Assembly: GCA_041397865.1 (NCBI GenBank)
Contig: JAWKVT010000001.1
Coordinates: 1,178,001 to 1,242,000 of the forward strand
Length of the DNA: 64,000 nucleotides
Reading direction: 5' to 3'
From: TMED27 sp041397865
GTDB lineage: Bacteria; Pseudomonadota; Alphaproteobacteria; Micavibrionales; Micavibrionaceae
The notes under the pieces are model-generated. The model saw only the letters and a list, made by a program, of their open reading frames with translations, ran no database searches and was not told the DNA's origin. Numbering within the stretch: the stretch's first letter is position 1; each line of letters begins with the position of its first letter. A program made the position numbers and the translations under genes. Below are positions 9,801-18,118 of this stretch, piece by piece.

Positions 9801-12373
9801 ATAGTCTTTCCCCTTGCTCAAATATCCCAGATTGGCCTCTGCATGATAACCGATCACATAGTCCATCGGCGAAACCAGCGCCGTGCTGTAAGCGCTCACA
9901 CCTTTTCCGCTGCCTGCCTCATAGCCGGTCGTTTCCAGATTAAGGCTATAAGTCGCCTTTTCCTGTCGTTCCAGTTTTAAGGGCAGTTCCGCATAACCGT
10001 TCTGATCGGTTTTCACACCCGGCAGATCATAGTGAATACTGCGCGCTTTGGCGGCATAAGGATCGTAAAAATGATAATCCGGGTATTGTTTAAACGACAG
10101 GCGCGCCGGGTTGAGGGTCACGCCGGCTTTAACCTGCCGCTCAGAGGCCGGTGTGCCGTAAAGATTCTTAAGATCAACACTGGCTTTAAGGTCATCGGGT
10201 TTTAACCAGCCTGTATCCTCGCTAACGCTTTTGCCATTTTGAATAAATTCAGTTTTAATTTTCAACCGGTCCGGCATGAACTCCTCAACCCGGACGGATG
10301 TACTGCCCAGCAAGCTTCCTTGTTTGCCGTCATTTGAGATATAAAGATTGACGATATAGACCCCGGTCGGCCAGGCTTCACCTGTTTCAAGCATGACTTC
10401 CTCCAGTCCGGGTGCGGAAAAATTCACTGAATTCTCCAAGGCAACACGCCCGCGTGGATCGGTAATCACAACTTTCAGCGGCAATGCGGGCGGCAGGGGC
10501 TGCCAATCCGCATTCTTCACAATCATACCGACATGAACCGTTTCACCGGGTCTGTAAATACCGCGATCACTAAACAAAAAGGCATTCAGACCGTCCGCAG
10601 CAATGCGCGTTCCACCAACATCAAAACGGGATGTGTTGAGTACACGGTCGCGGCGATCATAAGGAATGAAAGCGTAATCATCGCCTTTTTGCGCAACGAT
10701 TGCGACCGGCTGGCGATCCGCCTCATACCCGGCGAAATCCGGCAAGGTTATATGTCCGTCTTTATCCGTCTGCCCTGTAAAAACCTGTAACCCATTTTGC
10801 CCCAGCACTGAAACATCCGCCTTTGCAACAGGATACCCGGTCTGAAAAGAGGTCAGAAAAACATCACGGCTTGCATCGGCGTTCTGTTTGACCAGCAAGC
10901 CCATATCCGTGACCAGAACAAATCTTTGCGCCGCGACGCCGACGGATTTGCCGTCTTTGAGGCCCTCAATATTCAAAAGGAAAATGCCTTTGCGCCCGTC
11001 TTTCAGATAAGGCGCAAAATCAAAGGCGGCATATTGCGATGCATAAGGGTCAATATAAGCCATCTTCACATCTTTTTCATCCATGCGGGTGATATCTTTT
11101 TTGTCAAACGTCCAGTGTTTGAAAGAAGGATTTCTGATATCGCCTTGTGTTTGGGAAATAAAATGCTGCAAGGCTTCCGGCAAAATCTGTGCAACTTCCA
11201 CCTTGAGCTTGTCCGTTCCACGCGCATGCAAAGAAAGTTTTTTCGCACCGCTCAGCGTCAGGATGCTGCCATCCTGCATAATTTCAATATCATTGGGAAT
11301 CGCCGGAACCTGTATAATGTTCTCGTATTTCTTTTCCAGCGTATAACCGCCAAAAGCTTCCAGCCCTTGACCCACCGTAACATAAAGATAGCGGCCCTGT
11401 GGCGCTTTAAAGCCAAACCCGAACCGGGTGGTGTCGCCCGCACCGTTCGGCATGGCCTGTAAGGAAAGCTGCTCCGCTTTTTCAAGAATCGCAGGCGTAA
11501 CTTCATTTGCCGCCTGCCAGCGATACGGCTCATCGGATTGCCCCTCTTTGGATCGGCCCATAACCGGATGTTCAAAAGGTAAAAGATAAACCCTCGTTTT
11601 TTCCACTAACGCGGCAGGCTTTGCCTTCACATTGGTTTCAAAGGATAAAACTTGCTCCGGTGCGCCGTTTTCACTGCGCGCGATGACAGCGGAAGACTCC
11701 TGAAAAGCCAGATAACTGGTTAGACTTGGAACACGGGCGCGCTCTTTAAAAGCTTTGCTGGATAATTGCCCGCCAAATTCAGGCTTTACACCGGGAGAGA
11801 TTTCCAATTGCAAATACCGGTCCTTACCGGGCAGTTTTTTGATTGGAACAGAGAGATTTGCACTCATCTGATCCGCTCCGAATTGAATGTCATAAGGCAA
11901 TGATTTCTCTGACGAAGATAGCTTTCCCCCGCTTTCCTCTTCCAGAGTCAAACGAAGGCGCTCCTCCAGCGTTTCCGGCAAAGCCGGATAATTCATATCG
12001 AAACGCGCGGCGACCAGTTTGCGCTGAGGATCATCCGGATCCTGCATATAGGCCATATCGGTAATATTAACGCTAAGCGGGCGCGACCGGATATTGAGCG
12101 TGACTTTGCGCGCACCTTTTGGAAAAACAACGCGCTCAGGCACACGCAGCCCGTCAAGGTTAACATTAACAACATAATTTTGATCCGCCAGCCAATATTC
12201 CGATGGCGTAAATGTGAGGATGTAATCATTATCCCAGCGCCATTCCCCTTTGATTGGTGGAGACATTGACACACCCTGAACAGCCCTTTTTCCATCCATG
12301 CCAAGGCGTGGCCTGCATCCCGGATAGTAGTTATTTCCGTAGTAAGCGCGGCAACGCTCTCTGTCCGTTCTAA
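6816..12373 (-). CDS. Alpha-2-macroglobulin family protein (YfhM-like), 5' end removed by IS insertion
   Basis: About 1,850 residues. From the N-terminus: MG1 domain remnant (VSMSPPIKGEWRWDNDYILTFTP), further macroglobulin domains with bait-region-like segments, a GIYRPGETVHVGM motif typical of bacterial A2M, and the thioester site PYGCTEQ. A TED toroid and receptor-binding-like C-terminal domain complete it. Bacterial A2Ms are periplasmic protease traps that work with PBP1C, encoded next. An IS200-type element (12374-12911) separates it from its signal-peptide exon at 12912-13065. The present ORF can only start internally (for example ATG at 12299) and lacks an export signal. Removing the element rejoins the two parts in the same frame, so the insertion looks recent. 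Confidence 0.88.
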
Positions 12374-12911
12374 AACTGAACAACCCTCGCCTATAAGGCG
12401 AGGGGTTAGTTAGGGGTCGATTGTAAATCGACTGTCCTCTACCGGCTCCCCTTCTTGTTCCTCGATATATTTCTGGATCATCTCATCTGTGATATTTCCG
12501 GAACTGATAGCGCAGTACCCACGCGCCCAGAAATGTCTGCCCCAGAACTGCTTGCGCAAATGCGCAAACTCAGAAGTAAAATCCGCGAGCTTATGCCTTT
12601 GAGCCATTGCACGATCTGACTTATATTCTGCGTCGGACGATAGCCAATAAACATGTGCACATGATCGCTCGCGACCTTCCCGGTTATAATCTCAAGCTCG
12701 TGCTCCATGGCTATCTGGCGCAGAACATCTCTGGTGCGCACCGCCACCTCGCCTGTCATCACCCTCTTCCGGTACTTTGGAACCCAGATCAGGTGCACTT
12801 TTAAATCCGTCTTCGTGTGGCTGCCTATCGTATAACGTCGCATAGCGACAGGTATAAACTTCTCTTCGCCTGAAGGCGAGGGATTTTAACCATCCCCGAT
12901 GGGGACATTAA
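12374..12911 (-). mobile_element. IS200/IS605-type element, copy 1 (538 bp, inactive transposase)
   Basis: Boundaries come from comparison with copies at 39047-39585 and 50980-51303: flanks differ outside AACTGAAC...GGGGACATTAA. Subterminal hairpins at both ends (CCTCGCC-tata-GGCGAGG, CGCCTGAAGGCG, CCCCGATGGGG) are as expected for IS200/IS605 ends. There is no obvious target duplication, also as expected. It carries tnpA only. It differs from copy 2 by a one-base deletion that frameshifts tnpA. Confidence 0.9.
12410..12843 (-). pseudogene. tnpA: tnpA, IS200-type Y1 transposase, frameshifted
   Basis: The first 90 residues match the intact copy at 39083-39517, including the HUH motif DHVHMF. 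A missing G near 12569 (CAGAAGTAA against CAGAGAGTAA in copy 2) then shifts the frame. The C-terminal part with the catalytic tyrosine (IQKYIEEQ) continues in another frame to 12410. The product would therefore lack its nucleophile. Confidence 0.9.
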
Positions 12912-13065
12912 AGCTTATGCTGTTCTTGTTTTCCGCATCGTTATAATGTGAAGGAACTTCAAGAAATACGGGATCATCAATCTGACCTTCAATGGGAGAC
13001 TGCGCAAAGGCCTGAGAAGTTATTAAAAACCCGGAACATAAAATACATATAAGCGCTCTCAGCAT
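12886..13065 (-). pseudogene. 5' fragment of the alpha-2-macroglobulin gene (signal peptide)
   Basis: ATG at 13065 opens a 59-codon frame: MLRALICILCSGFLITSQAF, then AQSPIEGQIDDPVFLEVPSH. The first 22 residues are a classic signal peptide cleaved after AFA. Host-derived codons run to 12912. The last few residues and the TAA come from the IS end. It lies on the same strand and in the same frame as the large A2M ORF on the other side of the IS. It is therefore the severed secretion signal of that gene. Confidence 0.8.
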
Positions 13066-13087
13066 AGCCTGCCCCTCAATCCTTAAA

Positions 13088-13239
13088 ATATAGTCGTTTC
13101 AGTTAAGAATAGGACAGGAAGCGAGAATGACCGGCTTTTTCAAAATCAAACGTAAGCGTATTCAGGTATACGTGCGGCTTGATTTTGAAAAAACGGCTTC
13201 ATTCGCAGCGCTGTCCTATTCTTAAATGGAATGACTATA
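13088..13239. repeat. Long hairpin repeat C (about 150 bp)
   Basis: Imperfect palindrome between the lipid kinase stop (13321) and the A2M start (13065). Outer arms TATAGTC...TTAAGAATAGGACAG pair with CTGTCCTATTCTTAA...GACTATA. Inner arms TTTTTCAAAATCAA and TTGATTTTGAAAAA flank a loop of about 29 bases. It resembles hairpins A and B in size and position after a stop codon. Its loop matches theirs only weakly and in the opposite orientation, so common origin is uncertain. Confidence 0.7.
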
Positions 13240-13320
13240 CTTGGTATGCCTGTATCTTAATGATGTATTTTTTATGTTCAAGCTGTGATTTTTAGAAGAT
13301 ATTGCGGGCATATAGCCGTT

Positions 13321-14175
13321 TCATATCAGGAACCGTACAGGATCGCCCAGCGTAATTTCAATCTTGCCGGGTTCTTGCATTTCTCCATCCAGCACCCAAG
13401 GATCTTCGATTTCAATGCTCAGAACGCTTGTCTGCTCACGTTTTAAATGACGGTCATCGTTCATGTAGAGCATGCCGATTTGGTTATCGCTTGCGGGTGA
13501 TTTTATACTGGGGATGAGTTTTTCTAATGTGGTGAGCGCCATGAAAATTTGGCTTTCATCTTTGTTTCCTGTCTTGACCGAGACAGGTTTTAAGAGTTCG
13601 TCGCTGTTTAAGTCACGTTTTAATTTTAAACGCAGAAGCACGCCGCCTAGCGTTAACATTTCGCTGAACGGGCCGTTTAGGCCTCTTTTATGCAGGTGCT
13701 TACGCGTTTTCAAAATAACGCGCGGGATGGCCCCTGTGCCGAGGAAGAAGCCGTAGAGCGGCGCGGTTTCGGGATTTGTACGCCGTATTTTCAGCGGGCT
13801 TCGGGTGATTTCGCGCAAGTTCCCATTGATGATTTTTTTCAGCGCGATATGGGGTTTGTCTTTCATTCCCACATCGCGGTGGATGAGGTTGGTCGTGCCG
13901 CCCATGAGCAGGATGAGGGCGGGCGCGGTTTTGAAGATTTTTTTGTTTTGTATGAGAGTGATGATGAGATCGACTGTGCCGTCGCCCGCATTTATGATGA
14001 GGGTTTCCGGGGCGCTTTGGCTGAGGGTTTTGAGCGCATTTTCTATTTCTTCAGGCGTAGAAGCCTTGACATGGGGGAGGTTGTAGCGGGCCGCTTCAGC
14101 GTCAAACGCGCTCATGCCTTTACGCGCATTATAACCGCTTTCGGGGTTGCTGATGATCGTTATGCGCTTAGCCAT
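13321..14175 (-). CDS. Lipid kinase of the diacylglycerol/ceramide kinase family
   Basis: 284 residues from the ATG at 14175, overlapping the end of the upstream gene by 16 bases; a longer frame to 14259 is unlikely because it would run deep into that gene. The DAGK catalytic signatures are degenerate but recognisable: ITIISNPESGYNARKG, INAGDGTVDLIITL (usually GGDGT), LLMGGTTNLIHRDVG (usually GTxND) and a C-terminal beta domain (EQTSVLSIEIEDPWVLDGE). In Caulobacter a DAGK-like protein in the sphingolipid cluster phosphorylates ceramide. The neighbouring CDP-alcohol transferase and ceramide genes make the same role likely here, but this is inference. Confidence 0.75.
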   Translation of the reverse strand: MAKRITIISNPESGYNARKGMSAFDAEAARYNLPHVKASTPEEIENALKTLSQSAPETLIINAGDGTVDLIITLIQNKKIFKTAPALILLMGGTTNLIHRDVGMKDKPHIALKKIINGNLREITRSPLKIRRTNPETAPLYGFFLGTGAIPRVILKTRKHLHKRGLNGPFSEMLTLGGVLLRLKLKRDLNSDELLKPVSVKTGNKDESQIFMALTTLEKLIPSIKSPASDNQIGMLYMNDDRHLKREQTSVLSIEIEDPWVLDGEMQEPGKIEITLGDPVRFLI

Positions 14176-15260
14176 GAGGTCACATTTTTTCCGCGTATAT
14201 GAGCGATTTCCGCCTGCAACGTTTGCACGATATGGATAGGAACGGACAGGACGGTCCATATGATAACGGCGAGCAATCCTAAATCAGGACGTCCGACGAG
14301 CCATGAGAGGGTCAGAAAGATCATGTTCGGGTTGCGGCGGGCGACGATGAGGCGAAAAAAGGAGTCAAAGCGCCGCCAGACGTGGATATGGAAGCCGAAA
14401 CGCCATATGAAATAGCCCTCGATGAGGCGTCCGCCGATATAGCTGAGAAATATTATCCAAATGATGGTTTCAAGCCCAAAGACCATATATCCATGCGCTT
14501 CCAGTCCAAAAATCCATGCGATATACCAAAATGGCGGGTGGAGGAGGTCTATGCCGTGATCGAAGATATTGCCCCATTTCGATGAGGTCAGGGTGCAGCG
14601 GGCCAGCTTGCCGTCAACAGTGTCGAGGAATGTCATGATCCAGCCCGCGAGCAGTCCCCAGCCGTAATGCCCTTCCCAAAACAGCCAGAGGGTCAGCAGG
14701 GTCAGGATTGCGCCGACGGATGTAACCATGTTGGGAGAGATGTTGAGCTTCGCGCAAAACCGCGTGGCGTGGTAGGCGGGAACGGGCCAGAGATATTTGG
14801 TGATAAGGTCTGTGACGCCTTTATAGGAAGCGAGGTAGAGTTTCCATTCAATGTCTTTTGCGTTGTGTTTATTGACGATGTGACATTGCGGCGGAGCAGT
14901 CTTGCGCAGCATAAGGTTATAAGCGCCCCCAGCCTCGGCGGGCGTAAGGGTTTGTGTGTTTTCCGGCGGCTTGCCGCTATTGCCGGTCAGCCAGTTTTCG
15001 GCGTTCTCCGTTTGGCTTGCCGGGACATGGGCAGCGAGGGGTTCTTTGTTTTCATTGATGAGCAAGGTTCCGGACTTTTCTGTTAACCCCTTTAAAACTG
15101 CGGTATCATACACGGTGTCGGCGCGGAGCAGGAGTTGGCCGGGAGGCGCAAGCTTTGCTTTGTCGATTTGTCGGCAGGTTCTGTCTTCAACATTTAAACC
15201 CCAGATTTGCGGAATGTCCTGTGCGGGGATTATGCGGATATTTGTGTGCGGTGTTGACAA
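14160..15260 (-). CDS. CDP-alcohol phosphatidyltransferase with N-terminal extension
   Basis: 366 residues. The start is a TTG at 15260, supported by an AGGAG seven bases upstream; no ATG is available before the conserved region. The C-terminal half has five to six membrane helices. It carries the full family motif near residue 215: D-TV-DG-KL-AR, then eight residues, then G-NIF-D-HGI-D. About 150 N-terminal residues form a soluble extension with a nucleotidyltransferase-like flavour (LLLRADTVYD...LLINENKEPLAA). This layout resembles bifunctional cytidylyltransferase/CDP-alcohol transferases, but I see no clear catalytic loop in the extension. It may transfer a phospho-alcohol to or from ceramide or DAG. 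Confidence 0.8.
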   Translation of the reverse strand: MSTPHTNIRIIPAQDIPQIWGLNVEDRTCRQIDKAKLAPPGQLLLRADTVYDTAVLKGLTEKSGTLLINENKEPLAAHVPASQTENAENWLTGNSGKPPENTQTLTPAEAGGAYNLMLRKTAPPQCHIVNKHNAKDIEWKLYLASYKGVTDLITKYLWPVPAYHATRFCAKLNISPNMVTSVGAILTLLTLWLFWEGHYGWGLLAGWIMTFLDTVDGKLARCTLTSSKWGNIFDHGIDLLHPPFWYIAWIFGLEAHGYMVFGLETIIWIIFLSYIGGRLIEGYFIWRFGFHIHVWRRFDSFFRLIVARRNPNMIFLTLSWLVGRPDLGLLAVIIWTVLSVPIHIVQTLQAEIAHIRGKNVTSWLSA

Positions 15261-15280
15261 GCGTGCGCTCCTGCTATTTT
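15254..15280 (+). promoter_or_regulatory. Possible promoter of the metallophosphoesterase operon, overlapping the divergent start codon
   Basis: The two divergent genes are only 29 bases apart. A consensus TTGACA lies at 15254-15259, overlapping the TTG start of the minus-strand gene, and a weak TATTTT lies at 15275-15280 (15-base spacing). Transcription from it would begin almost at the ATG (15290), which has no visible Shine-Dalgarno sequence. Confidence 0.35.
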
Positions 15281-15289
15281 TGTAATGCT

Positions 15290-16159
15290 ATGTTTCGTTT
15301 CGCCCATATTTCGGATATTCACATGCCGCCGCTGCCGCGGGTCGCGCCGCATGATCTGCTCAACAAAAGAGTTTTAGGCTATTTGTCTTGGCATCGCAAC
15401 CGCAAGTACCGGCACCGGGCTGTTGTGTTGGAGGCCTTGGCGCGGGATTTGAAGGCGCAAGCGCCGGATCATATCTGTGTGACCGGGGATTTGACGAATA
15501 TCGCTCTGCCCGGTGAGTTTGAGCATAGCGTGGAGTGGCTTGGCGGGCTTGGCCCGGCTGAGCGGGTGAGTGTTATTCCCGGTAATCACGATGCGTATAT
15601 ACCGGAAGGATTGCGGTCGGTTGATGCGCATTGGAAGCCGTGGATGGGCGATGGCTTTCCTTATGTTCACCGGCGCGGGCTGGTGGCGTTTATCGGCGTT
15701 TCCAGTGCGATTGCGACAGGGCCGTTTATGGCTTATGGCCGGGTTGGCGATGCGCAACTTGTAAGGCTTCAAGCGGTTTTGACGGATTTGAAAGCGGAAG
15801 GGCTACAGCGCGTTATTATGATTCATCATCCGCCGCAGGAGGGCGTTTCGGGTTGGCGCAAGGGTTTGCATGATCGGGCGGCGTTTCGCGCGGTGATCGC
15901 GCGAGCCGGGGCGGAAGGCATTTTACACGGGCATCTTCATCACCCGGTTTATGCGGAATTTGACGGGCCGGACGGACGCAGCGTTCCGGTTTACGGGGCC
16001 GGGTCGGCTTCGGTTTTTCATGAAAGCCCGCGAAAAGCGGCGCATTATCATGTGTTTGAGTGCGGTGAAAACGCTTTACAGGTCAGCCATCGTTATTATG
16101 ATGCGGGCAAAAGTGAATTTGTAACTCTTGAGCAGGGCGAGGCGAGGGACAGGATATGA
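15290..16159 (+). CDS. Calcineurin-like metallophosphoesterase
   Basis: 289 residues from the ATG at 15290. All metal-ligand motifs are present in order: D9-x-H11 (AHISDIHMP), GDLTN, GNHDAY, HHPPQEG and GHLHH. Members hydrolyse phosphomonoesters or diesters such as UDP-diacylglucosamine (LpxH) or glycerophosphodiesters. The length and layout fit a general cytosolic phosphodiesterase. It overlaps the next gene by ATGA. In this lipid cluster a role in trimming a phosphorylated lipid head group or nucleotide intermediate is plausible but unproven. Confidence 0.88.
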   Translation: MFRFAHISDIHMPPLPRVAPHDLLNKRVLGYLSWHRNRKYRHRAVVLEALARDLKAQAPDHICVTGDLTNIALPGEFEHSVEWLGGLGPAERVSVIPGNHDAYIPEGLRSVDAHWKPWMGDGFPYVHRRGLVAFIGVSSAIATGPFMAYGRVGDAQLVRLQAVLTDLKAEGLQRVIMIHHPPQEGVSGWRKGLHDRAAFRAVIARAGAEGILHGHLHHPVYAEFDGPDGRSVPVYGAGSASVFHESPRKAAHYHVFECGENALQVSHRYYDAGKSEFVTLEQGEARDRI

Positions 16160-16905
16160 AGGCGATTATTCTTAGTGCAGGACAGGGAAGCCGGTTGTTG
16201 CCCCACACACAGGCGCTTCCCAAATGTCTGCTTCCCGTCAGTGGCGATATTACGCTTTTGGGCTGGCAATTGACGCAGCTTGAGACGGCAGGAGTATCCG
16301 AAGCGGTTGTTGTGAGCGGGTTTTATGCTGAAAAGGTAGAAGCAGAACTGGCGGCGCACAGCCTGCCGACACGCAGCGTTTTTAACCCGTTTTATAAGGT
16401 TGCGGATAATCTGGGGTCTGTGTGGATGGCTCGTGAAGAGATGGGTGAGAATTTTATCCTGATTAACGGCGATACGCTGTTTACGGCGGAGGTGGTAGAA
16501 AGCCTTATGGAGAGCGCTGAAAATGATAGCGTTACGGTGACGATTTCGCGTAAGGATATTTTCGATGATGACGATATGAAGGTTGTGGAAAGCCGCGGGC
16601 GCTTGCTGGAGATTGGCAAGCGGCTACAGCGGGCGGATGTGAATGCGGAATCTATCGGGATGATTGCATTTCGCGGGCGCGGGGCGGAGATGTTTCGCGA
16701 CACGGTTGAGGCGCAGATGCGCGATCAGGCGTCTTTGAAGAATTATTATCTCTCGATTATTGACGAATTGGCCAAGCGTGAGGTGATTAGCGTGGCGGAA
16801 GCAGCGCAGAATGCGTGGTGTGAGGTTGACTTTCCGGTTGATTATGAACGGGCAAAAAAGATGGTAGCGACGTGGCATGGTTTACAGAAAGCCGCATCGG
16901 CTTAA
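16156..16905 (+). CDS. LicC-like nucleotidyltransferase (cytidylyltransferase)
   Basis: 249 residues. It opens with the pyrophosphorylase loop MKAIILSAGQGSRLLPHTQALPKCLLPVSGD, followed by NLGSVWMAREEM and the acidic motif LINGDTLFT. The C-terminus has WCEVDFPVDYERA, which matches the EIDxxxDL-type metal motif of CTP:phosphocholine or phosphoethanolamine cytidylyltransferases (LicC). It would supply a CDP-alcohol to the phosphatidyltransferase encoded divergently at 14160-15260. Co-translation with the phosphoesterase (ATGA) supports a shared pathway. Confidence 0.82.
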   Translation: MKAIILSAGQGSRLLPHTQALPKCLLPVSGDITLLGWQLTQLETAGVSEAVVVSGFYAEKVEAELAAHSLPTRSVFNPFYKVADNLGSVWMAREEMGENFILINGDTLFTAEVVESLMESAENDSVTVTISRKDIFDDDDMKVVESRGRLLEIGKRLQRADVNAESIGMIAFRGRGAEMFRDTVEAQMRDQASLKNYYLSIIDELAKREVISVAEAAQNAWCEVDFPVDYERAKKMVATWHGLQKAASA

Positions 16906-17111
16906 GCTTATTGCTCCATGTTTTTTAACCGTTCTTTGTGTGAACCATAGCTCACCCCATATAAAGGTGTTTCAAAAGAAAACTTTGAGCTATTCTTGAG
17001 AGAGTACAAATGGAGACTAAACAACCCATCTCCACAAACGAGTTTAAATAAGCTTAAACAATGGGTTAGAATCCGTATGAGTTGGTCGTCTGGTACAAAC
17101 CCCCTATGTAA

Positions 17112-17999
17112 ATGAAACAGCTTATCGAACTCATCAAAACCGAAACGACCACCCCGCCGCCCGAAGCGGTGCAAAAGCTCACCGCCGCCATAACCAAACG
17201 CGGCCATGTCAGCGCGATATTATTCTACGGCTCCGGCCTCTGGAAAGCCGCAGAGGACGACACAATCTATGATTTCTACGTCCTCGTTGACCACTTCCGC
17301 GATTTTGACTCCCGCGCCCTGCCCACAATCCTCGGCTCGACCCTTCCCCCCAATGTTTATTACATGGAACTTAAAGACGGCGAAAAAACCCTGCGTTGCA
17401 AATATGCCGTAATGCGCATGGATCAATTTGTAAAAGCCGCAAAAGGCCGCAGTTCCACCCCGCAAATCTGGGCGCGTTTTGCACAACCCTGCCGCATCAC
17501 CTACGCCCGCGATGACGCCGCCGCGCAAAGCACCCTCGAAGCCCTGGCGCACTGCACCCTCACCTTCCACCGCAAAACACTGCCTTTAACGCCGAAAAAT
17601 GCGCCTGCGCGCGAAATATGGCTGCGCGGCCTGCGCGAAACCTATAGTGCAGAACTGCGCAGTGAACGCCCGGAAAGAACGCAGGCACTCTTCGATGCCA
17701 ATGCGCAAAGCTTTACAGCCCGCACAGAAGCAGCTATTGCCCTGCTCCCGAACATCCCGCGCAATTCAACCGCCGCGCGGATTACGGGCCGCATAAAACG
17801 CCCGTTCCAAAAATCCGTTACATTCCTGCGCCTTATGAAAGCTACTCTTACCTTCGAAAACGGCGTAGACTATGCGCTATGGAAGATTGAACGTCAAAGC
17901 GGCGTACACATGGAAGCCACAAACCTCCAGCGCCGCTACCCCCTCATCGCCGCATGGCCTTTGGTATGGAAGCTCTGGCGCAAAGGCGCGTTTCGTTAG
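17112..17999 (+). CDS. Nucleotidyltransferase-like protein, possible Tam41-type CDP-DAG synthase
   Basis: 295 residues. Near residue 37 the sequence AILFYGSGLW, then eight residues, then IYDFYVLVDHF matches the nucleotidyltransferase pattern GSG...D-F-x-x-x-V-D of mitochondrial Tam41/Mmp37, which makes CDP-diacylglycerol. The rest is helical with basic patches (RGLRETYSAELRSERPERTQ) and no membrane helix. It lies between lipid genes and ends just before a long hairpin. The family assignment is by motif and context only, so treat the CDP-DAG/CDP-lipid synthase role as a hypothesis. Confidence 0.5.
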   Translation: MKQLIELIKTETTTPPPEAVQKLTAAITKRGHVSAILFYGSGLWKAAEDDTIYDFYVLVDHFRDFDSRALPTILGSTLPPNVYYMELKDGEKTLRCKYAVMRMDQFVKAAKGRSSTPQIWARFAQPCRITYARDDAAAQSTLEALAHCTLTFHRKTLPLTPKNAPAREIWLRGLRETYSAELRSERPERTQALFDANAQSFTARTEAAIALLPNIPRNSTAARITGRIKRPFQKSVTFLRLMKATLTFENGVDYALWKIERQSGVHMEATNLQRRYPLIAAWPLVWKLWRKGAFR

Positions 18000-18004
18000 G
18001 GTAT

Positions 18005-18118
18005 TAGACACTGTTAGCAAATAAAGAGAAATGTGCCGAAAATGACAGTTTTCGAGAACCGGAAGCGCAGAAAACTGTCATTTGCAGGCCATTTATCAAA
18101 ATTTGCTAACAGTGTCTA
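18005..18118. repeat. Long hairpin repeat B (bidirectional terminator-like)
   Basis: Arms of about 49 bases: TAGACACTGTTAGCAAAT at 18005 pairs with ATTTGCTAACAGTGTCTA ending at 18118. The inner stem AATGACAGTTTTC pairs with GAAAACTGTCATT. The loop GAGAACCGGAAGCGC (18054-18068) is the same as in hairpin A apart from one base. The right end contains the TAG stop of the serine palmitoyltransferase gene. It separates two convergent genes. Confidence 0.82.

Noticed and set aside
12300..12373. Extra frameshift at the start of the A2M body
   Set aside because: The first 28 residues look atypical for an MG1 domain and another frame is also open, but the join with the signal fragment is in frame, so no frameshift is claimed.
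12607..12804. 65-codon plus-strand frame, identical in all three IS200 copies
   Set aside because: It is the antisense of tnpA and is repeated only because the element is; no family features or ribosome site.
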